Shown one piece after another: positions 40,135-50,888 of a DNA stretch of 64,000 bases (position 1 is the stretch's first letter; each line of letters begins with the position of its first letter). The notes beneath the pieces were generated by a model. It had not been told where the DNA came from and made no database searches. It saw only the letters and a list, made by a program, of their open reading frames with translations. The DNA is taken from contig OY757020.1 of assembly GCA_963580285.1 (NCBI GenBank), forward strand, positions 101,249,497 to 101,313,496, written 5' to 3'. Source of the DNA: Lucinisca nassula. Lineage: Eukaryota; Mollusca; Bivalvia; Lucinida; Lucinidae. The translations under genes were made by a program, and so were the position numbers.

Positions 40135-43100
40135 ATGGATAAGAAGTCAATAATTCAATGGAATTGTCGAGGACTGAAAGCCAATTTTAACGAACTTTTA
40201 ATTTTAACTACACTTTTTTCTCCTAATGTCATTTGTCTCCAAGAAACTTTTTTGAAAACTACAGATAATATTAATTTCAAAGGTTACAGTATGTACAATC
40301 ATATCACAACGGATAATCAGAAGGCATCAGGAGGTACATCAATCCTGGTAAAATCTGACGTTCCTCATAGGAAAATAGATGTAAACACTAATTTACAAGC
40401 TGTTGCTGTAAACGTCACTTTATCCAAATATATAACGATTTGTTCTGTCTACCTACCACCACACTATAATTTTTCTAAAAAAGAATTAGAAAATTTAACA
40501 AATCAATTACCTAGTCCTTATATACTATTAGGAGATTTTAATAGTCACAGCAAATTATGGGGTTGCTTGGATACAAATGACAAAGGAGAAATCATAGAAA
40601 ATTTTATTGCTGAAAATGATTTATGTTTATTTAATGATAAACAACCAACATATCTTCATTCTCCCACAAGAAATTATTTTGCTTTAGATCTTTCAATTTG
40701 CTCTCCAAATATTTATCTAGATTTTGATTGGTCTGTTGTGGACGATCTCCATGGGAGCGATCATTTTCCGATAGTAATTGAAGAAATTGCATCGACCCAT
40801 GAGGATCGTCACCCCAGATGGAATTTGAATAAAGCAAATTGGGAAAAGTTTAATCAATTATGTGATGAAAAATTCGACCCTGAACTTTTTAAAACTGCAA
40901 GTGATATACAAGATTTTACTGATGAATTGATTGATATTGCTGAAAAATGTATTCCTAAATCCTCGACTTTTTCAAAAAGAAACAGACCTTGGTTTAATGA
41001 TGAAGTTAAAACCTCAATCAATAAAAGAAAATCTGCATTACGAAAATTCAATAAACAACCAACAAAAGAAAATCTTATCCATGCCAAACATATGCGAGCT
41101 AAAGCTCGCAAAACAATAAAATCGGCCAAAAAAGCATCTTGGCAGCAATACGTCTCCAAACTGAATACCAGAACACAAACTAAGAAAATATGGGACATGA
41201 TTCGAAAAATTAGTGGCAAAAATAAATCAAATAAACATGTCCATATCAAATCGAACGGAAATATATGTTCAACGGCTAAAGACATTTCCAATGCCTTGGG
41301 GGAAAATTTTCAGAAAAGCTCCTCGAGCTCAAATTATTCTGAAAGCTTCCAAAATATTAAACAAGAACAAGAGAAAAAAAATTTAAATTTTTCATCATTA
41401 AATCATGAAAAATATAATTTACCTTTCACTACTAAAGAATTATTAGATGCTCTCCATAAATCTCATGATACTGCTGCTGGCCCCGACGACATACACTATC
41501 AAATTTTAAAACATTTACCCAACAAGGCATTGGAAACATTATTAAACATTTTGAATGATATTTGGATCACTGGAAAATTCCCTGAAAACTGGAGAAAAGC
41601 TACCATTATTCCTATTCCGAAACCTAATAAAGATCATACTGAAGCCACTAATTACAGACCTATTGCTTTGACAAGTTGCTTATGTAAAACAATGGAGAGA
41701 ATGATTAATGATAGGCTGGTTTGGTTCTTAGAATCAAACCAGCTTATCACTAAATTTCAAGCTGGTTTTAGAAAAAACAGCTCTACTAATGATCATTTGA
41801 TTCGCTTAGAATCATTTATACGTGATGCCTTTATTAAAAAAGAACATGTCGTAGCTGTATTCTTTGACCTAGAAAAGGCCTACGATACCACTTGGAAGTA
41901 TGGCATCATGAAAGATTTACACACATTGGGCCTTAAAGGCCGATTACCACTTTTTGTTCAAAATTTCTTGTCCGATCGAACATTTAATGTTCGCTTAGGA
42001 AATACATTATCGGACACATTTGATCAAGAACAAGGTGTACCACAAGGTAGTATTTTATCACCAACCTTGTTCAGCATAAAAATTAATAATATAGTTAAAT
42101 GTGTAAAAGACCCAGATTGTTCGCTTTTTGCTGACGATTTTGGAATCTTTTATCGATCCAAAAATATGGAAACCATTGAATTTAAACTGCAAAGGTGTTT
42201 AAATAATATAGAAACTTGGGCAACAGAAAATGGTTTCAAATTTTCTAAAACAACAAGATGTGTTTGTGAAACACTGATGCCCCCGGACAGCGACAATGTT
42301 AATGTTTTTAAAAATTTTGAAAAAAATAGGTCAAAGGTCAAGTTCAAGGTCACGAGATCAAAAATTATGGTACCACTGGAAAGGTCTTGTGATAAGGTAT
42401 ACACATGTGAAATATGAATGCTCTATCTATTACCATTCAAAAGTTATGCCCAATGTTAAAGTTTTTGCAGACGGACAAACAGACAAACAGACGGACAGAC
42501 CAAAAACTATATGCCCCCGAATCTCTTAGATTCCGGGGGCTTAAAAACTCAGTGTGTTCATTTCTGCCAAATTCGAAAGATGCATTTAGATCCTGTTCTT
42601 ACTATATACGGCAGTCCAATTCCAGTCGTCACTGAAGCGAAATTTTTGGGTCTTTTATTCGATAACAAATTGTCTTTTATTCCCCATATCAAAGCTTTGA
42701 AAGCTAAATGTTTAAAAGCTCTTGATATTCTTAAAGTCCTGTCCAGTTCCGACTGGGGAGGAGATCGCACTGTTCTTTTAAATCTTTATAGGTCTTTAAT
42801 TCGTTCCAAATTGGACTATGGCTCCATAGTCTATGGATCTGCTAGGAAATCTTATTTAAAATCTTTGGATACTATACATCATCAAGGTTTACGTCTAGCA
42901 CTAGGTGCCTTTCGCACCTCACCTGTTGAAAGTCTTTATGCTGAATCGAATGAACCATCACTGTATGTTAGAAGGGAGAAATTGTCTCTTCAATATGCTA
43001 CAAAATTGGCCGCCAATCCACGAAATTCAGCATATGACATTGTTTTTAATCCTAATTTCGAACGATTCTACAACAAACCATCGGCTATTAAACCGCTTGG

Positions 43101-44097
43101 CCTAAGAATCAAGCCATTATTTATGGAGGCCAATATTAATATTAATAATATTCAATCTTTTACGTTACCATCAAAAGAGCCATGGACGTTAAGTGCTCCA
43201 AAGATTATTTTAGATTTAAATAAAAATAAGAAAACAGAAGTAGAATCTCATATTTTTAAAAACGAATTTTTAGAAATCAAATCCAATTTTAAACGTCACA
43301 TTTCCATTTACACTGACGGTTCGAAACAAGATGAGAAAGTTGCTTGTTCTGTCATTAGTCCGAATTTTACTGACAGCATTAGATTACCCGATAATAGCTC
43401 TATTTTTACCGCTGAAGCGAAAGCAATTGATATAGCACTCTATCATATACGAGATCAATCCGAAAAACAATTTATCATTTATTCTGATTCCCTTTCTGTA
43501 TTAAAAGCTCTAAAAGAACAACAGCACAGGAACCCCTTGATTCAACAAATTTTACGAAAATATCATTACCTTTCTGTCTGCAAGGAGATTATATTCTGCT
43601 GGCTTCCAAGTCATGTTAATATTCGTGGAAATGAATTGGCTGACTTGGAAGCCAAGTCGGCATTATCGTTAACTATTACAAATTTAAAAATTCCTTTCTC
43701 TGATTTCAAATCAAACATCAATAAATATATAAAGAAAAAATGTCAATCAATTTGGGACAATGAAACTAATAATAAATTAAATAAAATTCAACCTAATTTT
43801 TACAGTAAATGCCTATTTTTGAACTATAGCCGAAAAGATCAGACAAAAATTACGAGATGCCGTATTGGACACACACGACTCACACATTCCTACATTTTAA
43901 AAAACGAACAAGCACCTTTCTGTATATCTTGTAACGAACCGTTCACTGTTAAACACTTTCTCATCTCATGAATTGAATTTAATCATATACGCTCAAAATA
44001 TTTTAACATGACTACAATGAAAGATCTTTTTAATAATGTTCCTTTTTACCAATTAATCAATTTTCTTAAAGAAATCGGTCTTTTTAACAAGCTGTAA
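40135..44097 (+). pseudogene. LINE copy E ORF2, broken by insertion and nonsense change
   Basis: Homologue of the copy C ORF2. The endonuclease (Trp-Asn-Cys-Arg-Gly, Leu-Gln-Glu-Thr, Gly-Asp-Phe-Asn-Ser-His, Ser-Asp-His-Phe-Pro) is followed by RT with Asn-Tyr-Arg-Pro-Ile, Asp-Leu-Glu-Lys-Ala-Tyr-Asp, Gly-Val-Pro-Gln-Gly and Phe-Ala-Asp-Asp near 42127-42138. The frame meets the 42251-42541 insertion and resumes at about 42546. RNase H has Tyr-Thr-Asp-Gly-Ser, Ala-Glu-Ala-Lys, Tyr-Ser-Asp-Ser and Asn-Glu-Leu-Ala-Asp. A TGA at 43969-43971 stands where the family has the last zinc-ligand Cys; the frame is then open to 44097. Confidence 0.85.
42251..42541 (+). mobile_element. Small non-autonomous element in copy E ORF2
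   Basis: About 290 bases with a 5' near-palindrome (GTGTTTGTGAAACAC) next to ATGCCCCC, and a 3' hairpin CCCCCGAATCT/AGATTCCGGGGG. TAAAA flanks both sides. Internal GGTCAAGGTCA-like and GACGGACAGACC segments resemble the elements at 58441-59080 and 60531-62398. No coding capacity. Confidence 0.7.
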
Positions 44098-44157
44098 TTA
44101 TTAAAATTTTAATTGTTTAATCTTGCACAATTTTATGTATAATATATAACTGTTTTA

Positions 44158-44188
44158 GACGCTATATGCCCTATTAGGGTTGAGCGTC
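44158..44188 (+). promoter_or_regulatory. LINE copy E 3' UTR stem-loop
   Basis: GACGCT pairs with AGCGTC, with inner CCCT/AGGG. Same position and outer stem as in the main LINE family, although the loop and flanks have diverged. Confidence 0.5.
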
Positions 44189-44230
44189 TTTAAATAAAAC
44201 ATCCATCCATCCATCAACATTGGCAATATT

Positions 44231-44343
44231 GGAAAAACAGGTAACCAGACCCCCCTGACCTTGAAAGGTCAGGGGGGGTCTGGTTACCTGTTTTTCACCC
44301 CCTGACCTTGAAAGGTCAGGGGGGGTCTGGTTACCTGTTTTTC
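44231..44343. repeat. Long inverted repeat with a duplicated arm
   Basis: The arm 44232-44262 (GAAAAACAGGTAACCAGAC, then CCCCCCTGACCTT) is the reverse complement of 44265-44296. 44298-44343 repeats the loop and right arm again. The stem is about 31 bp with almost no loop. Confidence 0.85.
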
Positions 44344-44864
44344 AAACACTGAAAACCTTCAGACTAGGTACCAGCAGATAATGCAAATAAGGTGTATAAT
44401 GTGGTTATGTCTGTGAAAATGACAGTGTATATGTAAAAATATGACATATTTCTCTCTCTGCTCGAAACTTAGATTGCGTGTTTGAACTGTCTAATTGTGT
44501 ATGTTTTAGAAACCGAAATAAGAAAAATAAAGTATGTGTGAAAACCCACTGTTCACTGTATAAAGTGAGGTTCGGAAGAGGTTTTTTTTTCCGTTTGATT
44601 TGAGGTTTAACGTCCCCGTTACCACTGTATAGGTCATTTTGGAGACGTTGCTTCCAATTTCGTGGGACTTTTACCCGACACTAAGATAAAATGACATCTC
44701 AAGCCCTGTCGCCCAATGAAAACAATATGGTTTATAGGCATTGATGGTCTGACTCACACCACTTTGCATGGAATGGCTTAGATCCTCTTACAGTTTACCA
44801 GTACTTGTGTGTGGTCGGTTTCAAACCATTCTTTGATATAAAACGATTGGGTACAACATAAATG
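44344..44864. other. Stretch with no recognised feature
   Basis: No ORF or repeat recognised. Confidence 0.4.
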
Positions 44865-45575
44865 TTACAGGACAGACTGCATGCATGGTAGTTAACCCAA
44901 TCACGGTTGACAACTTTACTTCCCTCTTTAATTGCACGCCGGTGGGTCAGGCCTCAGATTCTATGACGGTTCCAAGATAAAGGCTAATTGAGAATTAGAG
45001 AGATCTAATTCAAGGTAATGTTGGTTGGTGCCTGATGCTCTGTCTCTGGTCGGGCCAATTAGAGTCTAACTGTTGTTTTCTTTTGCTCCAGCATTTCAGT
45101 GGTTTCTTGCCGTTGAGTCCTCACCGTTGTTTCATCTCTGTGGTTGTTTGATTATTTGTGTTCACCGAGATGTTGCACTGATGAGTTGGGAGGCCTTCAT
45201 CCGGCCTGAACAAATTATTTGTCTAAATCACGATGGAAGTAAGGGCGAGGATTGTGGCCAGGTAAAATCTATTTAAGCCCCCAGTGGAATAAGTTTCTGC
45301 TGACCGTTCCAAGGCGGTTCTTCTGTCCGGGTTTGTTTTTGTTGTGGTTTGTCTTTGGGTGTTGGTGTCGCTCATATTTTTTTTATTTTGGATAGCCTAT
45401 TGGCTATTTTTGTGGGAAAGTAACTGTCCTTTTGGCTTTCCGCTATTGATGTTTCCATTAGGGTCTGTTGTTTCATGGTTGTGTAATGTGTTTCTTTCCT
45501 GTTGGTGTCTCTGATGGGAGCTGTGGGTTGAATGTATCGATTCCTGATCATTGCCTAAACTTCTATTTTTCAGCA
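44865..45575 (+). repeat. Repeat R1, copy f (reference full-length)
   Basis: Longest plus-strand copy of the interspersed repeat found at eight or more places. It has the uninterrupted CAGTGGTTTCTTGCCG site in which the gypsy element sits in copy a. No ORF or terminal repeat that would classify it is visible. Confidence 0.75.
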
Positions 45576-45898
45576 TTGCATGGACGCATCATGCAGCCCA
45601 TCTATGACTTCAAGCCCCGATGGGCGGGGTCCATAAGGTTCAGAAGGGACTTAATTGCATAGACTTACTCCCCGTACATCAACCATAGTGCAGTTTATAT
45701 TTTACTTTTGGTCCTTTGAGATCAGCGTGAATATTCTAAGAAATCAGAAATAAATTATTGGTTTAGACTCAATAGTCTAGACAGGTTTTTAATTATTTGG
45801 ACCCATTTTGATTTATACCAGTCTTTGAATCGACTGCCTATTAGAAATTCGCAAAATTGCAGTATGTTTCCTCTGGCTTTCTTTGCCGGATCATTACA

Positions 45899-45944
45899 GG
45901 GTCACTGATGAGGCTTTATGAGCCGAAACTACGTAGTATGACCC
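45899..45944 (+). ncRNA. Hammerhead ribozyme motif 1
   Basis: Stem I 5' side GGGTCA (45899-45904), CTGATGA (45905-45911), stem II GGC-TTTATGA-GCC (45912-45924), GAAA (45925-45928), self-complementary stem III CTACGTAG, T, A (NUH triplet GTA, cleavage expected after 45938), and stem I 3' side TGACCC (45939-45944). All core positions are canonical and stem I is six perfect pairs. Confidence 0.88.
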
Positions 45945-46281
45945 ATCTTCTTTCTTATGAATGTTTTCATTGCTCTTAAAGGAACTCCTTTTTGATTTTT
46001 ATTAGCCTTCACTGCAGCTGGTGTTGTGCCGTGTGGCGGCCGTAAAACGTCTCCCCGTACATCAACCATAGTGCAGTTTATATTTTACTTTTGGTCCTTT
46101 GAGATCAGCGTGAATATTCTAAGAAATCAGAAATAAATTATTGGTTTAGACTCAATAGTCTAGACAGGTTTTTAATTATTTGGACCCATTTTGATTTATA
46201 CCAGTCTTTGAATCGACTGCCTATTAGAAATTCGCAAAATTGCAGTATGTTTCCTCTGGCTTTCTTTGCCGGATCATTACA

Positions 46282-46327
46282 GGGTCACTGATGAGGCTTT
46301 ATGAGCCGAAACTACGTAGTATGACCC
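46282..46327 (+). ncRNA. Hammerhead ribozyme motif 2
   Basis: Identical to motif 1, 383 bases downstream. Cleavage at both would release a 383-base RNA with ends suited to circularisation. Confidence 0.88.
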
Positions 46328-46388
46328 ATCTTCTTTCTTATGAATGTTTTCATTGCTCTTAAAGGAACTCCTTTTTGATTTTTATTAC

Positions 46389-47471
46389 TAACATGTTTTA
46401 TTTACTTAATAGATGTTTCTCAACAAATAGTGACGTAAGTCTGTGCGTAAGTAATAAGTTTATACGAATAAAGTATTGACACGACAAGATATACTGGAGA
46501 AGTACCATATAACTGGTTACATTGTTACCTAATCAGTCTTTACTGGGACGTCAAAACTTAATTCAAACAAACAAACTAATTTTAAAGAGTAATAATCAAA
46601 TACATATACAAAGTAGTGGTTTTAGAATATAAGTGTACATAAACTATATATAGTTATGTACATGTCTTCACAACCAGAATACTCAACCCACTAAGTTATC
46701 CTCATCCCAGTTGTTTTGGTTAGGGTTATTTTGAAAATGATGCATTTTTTCATCGCAACATTGTGTACAACTTTACGCAAGTTTTAGCAGATGAAAAAAG
46801 TAACAGTACTGTTACCTCAGGTCACTTTTACCATTAACAATAAACTGACAATCAGGAAGGGCTTGTAGTTTAAGCAGACGAAAAGGTAACAGTACTGTTA
46901 CCTCAGGCCACTTATATCATTAACAATAAACTAAAAAGGTTATTTTTAAGTTGATACATAGTTCCCTGTAATGTTATGTGTTTATTAAAGTGGTCATTTC
47001 CAAGTCTGTCTCTTCGTCCACAAACTCCCGACTTTCCACTATTTTACATAGACTTTAATCAGATGCGGAATACTTGGCGTGGGCATCACGAAACTCCCAG
47101 TCCGGGTCTGTACTAAACCGCATGTCCATTGTCTTCATGTCTGTTCGCTCAAATTTGGGTCTTTTGTCTCTATTTCCACACACAATGCTATTTTTTAGCT
47201 TTAATCTTGTCCGTCATCTCCCATCAGGAATTTTAGTAGACGATTTTTTTATGTTTAAGAAGTTGGGTAAATGTCAGTCAACACACAATCAGCCGAGGCT
47301 AAGTTGAGATTAGACTGGCCAGTGTTATGTAGCGCATTACAGTCACATAGACAAATTCAATTGGGTTTCTATGAAATCCTTTATATTTTCTCCTTTACTT
47401 TTCAGTCTGTTAACAAGCTCTATATATATAATAAACCGCGAGAGCACTGAGCGATTAACTCCAGTGACTTC
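46389..47471. other. Non-coding stretch with duplicated 16-bp palindrome
   Basis: No gene recognised. GTAACAGTACTGTTAC, a perfect palindrome, occurs at 46800-46815 and 46886-46901, each followed by CTCAGG[T/C]CACTT and ATTAACAATAAACT, so a segment of about 86 bases is imperfectly duplicated. Confidence 0.5.
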
Positions 47472-47783
47472 AAAGTAGAAGTAAAACAAAGATCAGGAAT
47501 CGATACAATTAACTTACTCCGCCCATCAAAGACACCAAAGGGAAAGAAACACAAACATGAAGCGACCAGACCATAATGGAAACCTAAACAAAAGAAGGCC
47601 ATAAGGACAGTTACTTTCCCACGAAATGGCCATCCAAAATAAAAAAGACAAAGGCCTTCCTTTGTTTAGGTGTTCATTATGGTCTTGTCGCTTCATGTTT
47701 GTGTTTCTTTCCCTTTGGTGTCTATGATGGGTGGAGTAAGTTAATTGTATCGATTCCTGATCTTTGTTTCACTTCTACTTTAA
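47472..47783. repeat. Foldback of two R1 ends (copies g and h)
   Basis: 47472-47646 is R1 in minus orientation and 47647-47783 is R1 in plus orientation. AAAGTAGAAGTAAAAC at the left mirrors GTTTCACTTCTACTTT at the right. Together they make an inverted repeat with arms of roughly 140 bp and a short spacer. Confidence 0.75.
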
Positions 47784-48084
47784 TATCCTTTATTCTAATT
47801 AATAGGTTGTGCTCATTCATTAGGTCTTCAAATATTAAACTCGCAAAGTTTGTTTTAATACTAAAATCTATATTTATCTGTGGACGTCCCACAACTCCAC
47901 CGATCTCTAATACATGTTTTCTTATTTTAATTGTCGGTAATACATATGATGTAAACAGTTCTTCGTCAGACATCTGCCTTTTTACAGCTGTTTTCTCCTC
48001 TATCTTTACCTTTTCCCTATTTAGAAAATTTAATCCTTTTTGAAAAGACGCTCTATCCTCAACAGGCATTTCTCTAAAAGCCAT
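47780..48084 (-). CDS. Unidentified ORF, about 100 residues
   Basis: The frame starting at 48084 (Met-Ala-Phe-Arg-Glu-Met-Pro-Val) has a natural-looking charged composition, for example Glu-Lys-Val-Lys-Ile-Glu-Glu-Lys-Thr and Met-Ser-Asp-Glu-Glu-Leu. It ends where R1 begins, so its C-terminus is lost or replaced. I do not recognise the family. It may be a host exon or part of an unknown element's gag-like ORF; chance cannot be excluded. Confidence 0.3.
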
Positions 48085-48192
48085 ATCCTAGGCGTCTTCA
48101 GAAAACTTTGCAATCGTTTTAATGTCTTTAGCCTTAGTGAGTTGTTAGACCAAGTGGGGGTGCGTTTTGCACTTTGAGCTGATATCTACTTT

Positions 48193-48205
48193 ATCTTAAC
48201 AGCCG
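48193..48205 (+). repeat. Target-site duplication, left copy (composite F/G)
   Basis: ATCTTAACAGCCG, repeated at 56100-56112 (15 bp if the preceding TT is counted). It encloses copies F and G together. Confidence 0.9.
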
Positions 48206-48765
48206 CCCCCAGGTATTAGACTTCCTGCCTTGCCGTGGCCCTGGGGGCTCAATTCCCACTGGGCACATTGCCGCTGTGGTCTCTGTGCCCACTGGGAAGA
48301 GCTAAAGGAAGTACCACCCGTTTGCCGTGGGTGGCGTCCTGTAAGCCGGAAGAAGGGATCCTGGAGGTTGAGGGTTACCTGAGGTGGCGGTGCTTCAGGT
48401 ACCCAACACGCCTCTTTGGCCTGGCTTTTCGGTGTAGACGGGTGGAAGTGCGGTCCGGCACGGTCAATCGGCTGGTCACGCCGAGCCCTAGAGATACCGC
48501 TTTGCTTTCTCTTCAACTCTTTTTGTATCTTTCCTGATACCAACCATATGCCCATTTACCTTACCCTTTTCTGTCTTTTTTTTATCTCTAGAAGGCGGTG
48601 GCTAAACGGATCAATCGTGTAGGCATTTTGTTTATGCGAGTATATCTCACGTGTATCTCTAACACCTGCGAGTTGGATAACCACTCCATTATGGTGTTCC
48701 CTTGTAGGGCTCCACGGAGGGCGGAGAGCACTTGGGACGAAACTATAATTTTTTCCTTATGCCTA

Positions 48766-50106
48766 ATGGAAAAAAAACATAACCGCAACGCATCCAAACG
48801 TAAAAAAGATGAGGAATCATCCGAAACGGATGAACCCAGTCAGAAGTCTAGTCAACAGTCAAGCCAGCAGTCTGCAGCACCAAAGCAACTTAATTTTCCA
48901 CGCTTCTTGGTAATGTCTTCATGTGAAGATACACGCACTGTGTCAAGTCTATCCCCATTCGTGATAGAAAAGAGCATCATGTCCATTGCCGGACATCCCA
49001 AAAGCATAAAAACGCTTAAGTCAGGTGACCTTTTATTAGAAGTCGAGAGAGAGCAGCAGGTGAAAAGCCTGCTTGGTACCACAAAGCTCTTCGATCTCAA
49101 GGTCAAAGTATCTCTGCATAATACACTTAATTCGTGTAAAGGTGTTATCCGCAGCCCAGAGCTCCGTCCTTGCAGTGATGCAGAGATAGTTGAGAACTTG
49201 AGATCGGAAGGCGTCATTGGTGTACGTAACATCCAAGTTCGTAGAGGTGGTGTATTGAAGCCAACGGGTACCTACGTGTTGACTTTTAATACACCAGTTC
49301 TGCCCAAGAAAATAAAAGTAGCATATCTTTCAGTTAACGTGGATGTATATATACCAAACCCTCTCAGATGTTACTCGTGTCAGGTTTTTGGCCACCACGA
49401 AAGCAGATGTCAGAAGAAAAAACTCTGTCCAAATTGTGGTGAAGAAAAACATGTCGATAACCATCAAAACTGTAAGAATGAGGCCAAATGTGTAAATTGT
49501 GGTGGCAAGCATGCTGTTTTCTCTCGAGATTGTCCGGCATGGAAAAAAGAAAAAGAAATACTTACTGTCAAATACCAAAGGGGGATAACATTCCCAGAAG
49601 CGCGGAAAATTGTTGACGAGCGATACACAACACCAACCACCAGTTACGCCAGCATCACAAAGGGTGCTGGTAAACAAGTTTCAAGCTCAGCAACACAGAC
49701 TGTTGAATCATGCATAGCTGAATTAAAGAAATCCGGTGCATGGAGCAAATCCACTCCAGCACCACAAAGTTCAACCAATTTATCAAATGGCGCAATCCAG
49801 GTTGCTGCGGATCGGTCGACAGCGACCGTACCGAAGCCAGCGCCGCATGTAAAAGAGAAACTCGACCCAGGTCGAACTAATAAGGGATCGGAAGATCCGA
49901 AAAAGCAATTGTCTCTAAAACTAACAGACAGACAACGTAAAATGGAAAGAGACAATATAAAATTTCAGAACAGATTCGGATCTTTGAGTGACAGTGATAT
50001 GGAGTTTGAAGCTCCATCATCACCAAGTAGCAATAACAGATCGAGGTCTGCAACACCACGAGCTGGTGGTAGCAGATCTATATCACCAATTGCAGCTCCA
50101 ATATAG
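48766..50106 (+). CDS. LINE copy F ORF1 (about 446 aa)
   Basis: Gag-like ORF1 homologous to copy C. The family start (ATG at 48759) is out of frame because the A run at 48770-48777 has one extra base. The next ATG, at 48766, gives Met-Glu-Lys-Lys-His-Asn and an open frame to 50106. The upstream open frame from 48598 is 5' UTR. Ser/Gln tract, conserved region, three zinc knuckles (near 49370-49530) and a basic tail are present. Possibly still functional with a slightly shortened N-terminus. Confidence 0.8.
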   Translation: MEKKHNRNASKRKKDEESSETDEPSQKSSQQSSQQSAAPKQLNFPRFLVMSSCEDTRTVSSLSPFVIEKSIMSIAGHPKSIKTLKSGDLLLEVEREQQVKSLLGTTKLFDLKVKVSLHNTLNSCKGVIRSPELRPCSDAEIVENLRSEGVIGVRNIQVRRGGVLKPTGTYVLTFNTPVLPKKIKVAYLSVNVDVYIPNPLRCYSCQVFGHHESRCQKKKLCPNCGEEKHVDNHQNCKNEAKCVNCGGKHAVFSRDCPAWKKEKEILTVKYQRGITFPEARKIVDERYTTPTTSYASITKGAGKQVSSSATQTVESCIAELKKSGAWSKSTPAPQSSTNLSNGAIQVAADRSTATVPKPAPHVKEKLDPGRTNKGSEDPKKQLSLKLTDRQRKMERDNIKFQNRFGSLSDSDMEFEAPSSPSSNNRSRSATPRAGGSRSISPIAAPI

Positions 50107-50888
50107 TTTCTAGTCTTAATCTCTTCATAAAATGGATTTAAAACACAAAATAATACAATGGAATTGTCGAGGTCTTAAATCAAATTATAACGAACTGTTA
50201 TTACTTATTTCGTTATTAAACCCATCGGTTTTTTGTTTGCAAGAAACTTTTTTAAAAACTGATGACAACATTGATGTCAGGGGTTTCAATACATACAACT
50301 ATATCTATTCTGATGGTAACAAACCATCTGGTGGCAGTTCAATTTTTGTTAAATCATGTTTACCACAAAGAGAGATCAAATTAAAAACAGACCTACAAGC
50401 TGTGGCAGTGTCAGTTTCTCTGGATAAAGAAACTACAATTTGCTCTCTATATATCCCTCCCTCATTTTCTTTAAAGCCCGAACAGCTTGACACATTGCTG
50501 AGTCAACTTCCATCGCCATATCTTTTAGTTGGCGACTTCAATGGTCACAATATTCTATGGGGCTGTAAAGATATCAATAACAGAGGAGCACTTGTCGAAG
50601 ATTTTATTGCAAAGAGCGATCTTTGCCTGATGAATGATAAATCTTATACTTACCTTCACCCTGCGACAGGTCATTTGTCTTCTTTAGATCTCTCTTTGTG
50701 CCACCCATCTCTCTTCTTGGACTATGACTGGTCTGTTCATGATGATCAGTGCGGAAGTGATCACTTCCCTGTTATAATTGAGAGTGTAAACGAACCAGAT
50801 GAGGACTGTAACCAGAAATGGAAAATGAATAAAGCCGACTGGGAATTATTCCATAATTTATATGAAGAAGAGTTATCAATTGATCATT

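Larger units (their letters stand above)
37920..44216 (+). mobile_element. I-like LINE copy E, diverged sister family
   Basis: Plus-strand element with the same layout as copies A-G but strongly diverged: 5' UTR (shares the GGAAGAAGGGATCCTG segment), ORF1, ORF2 with RNase H, a 3' stem-loop and a (CATC)n tail at 44203-44215. The 5' end is approximate. Two small insertions (38783-38998 in ORF1, 42251-42541 in ORF2) and a nonsense change near the end of ORF2 inactivate it. AT content is higher than in copies B and C. Confidence 0.85.
45668..46388 (+). repeat. 383-bp tandem repeat with hammerhead ribozymes
   Basis: Unit 1 (45668-46050) and unit 2 (46051-46388, lacking the last 45 bases) appear identical over about 338 bases. 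Each contains one hammerhead motif. A head-to-tail array with a ribozyme per unit is the expected form of retrozyme-type elements, and hammerheads are also known in Penelope-like terminal repeats. No ORF. Confidence 0.85.
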
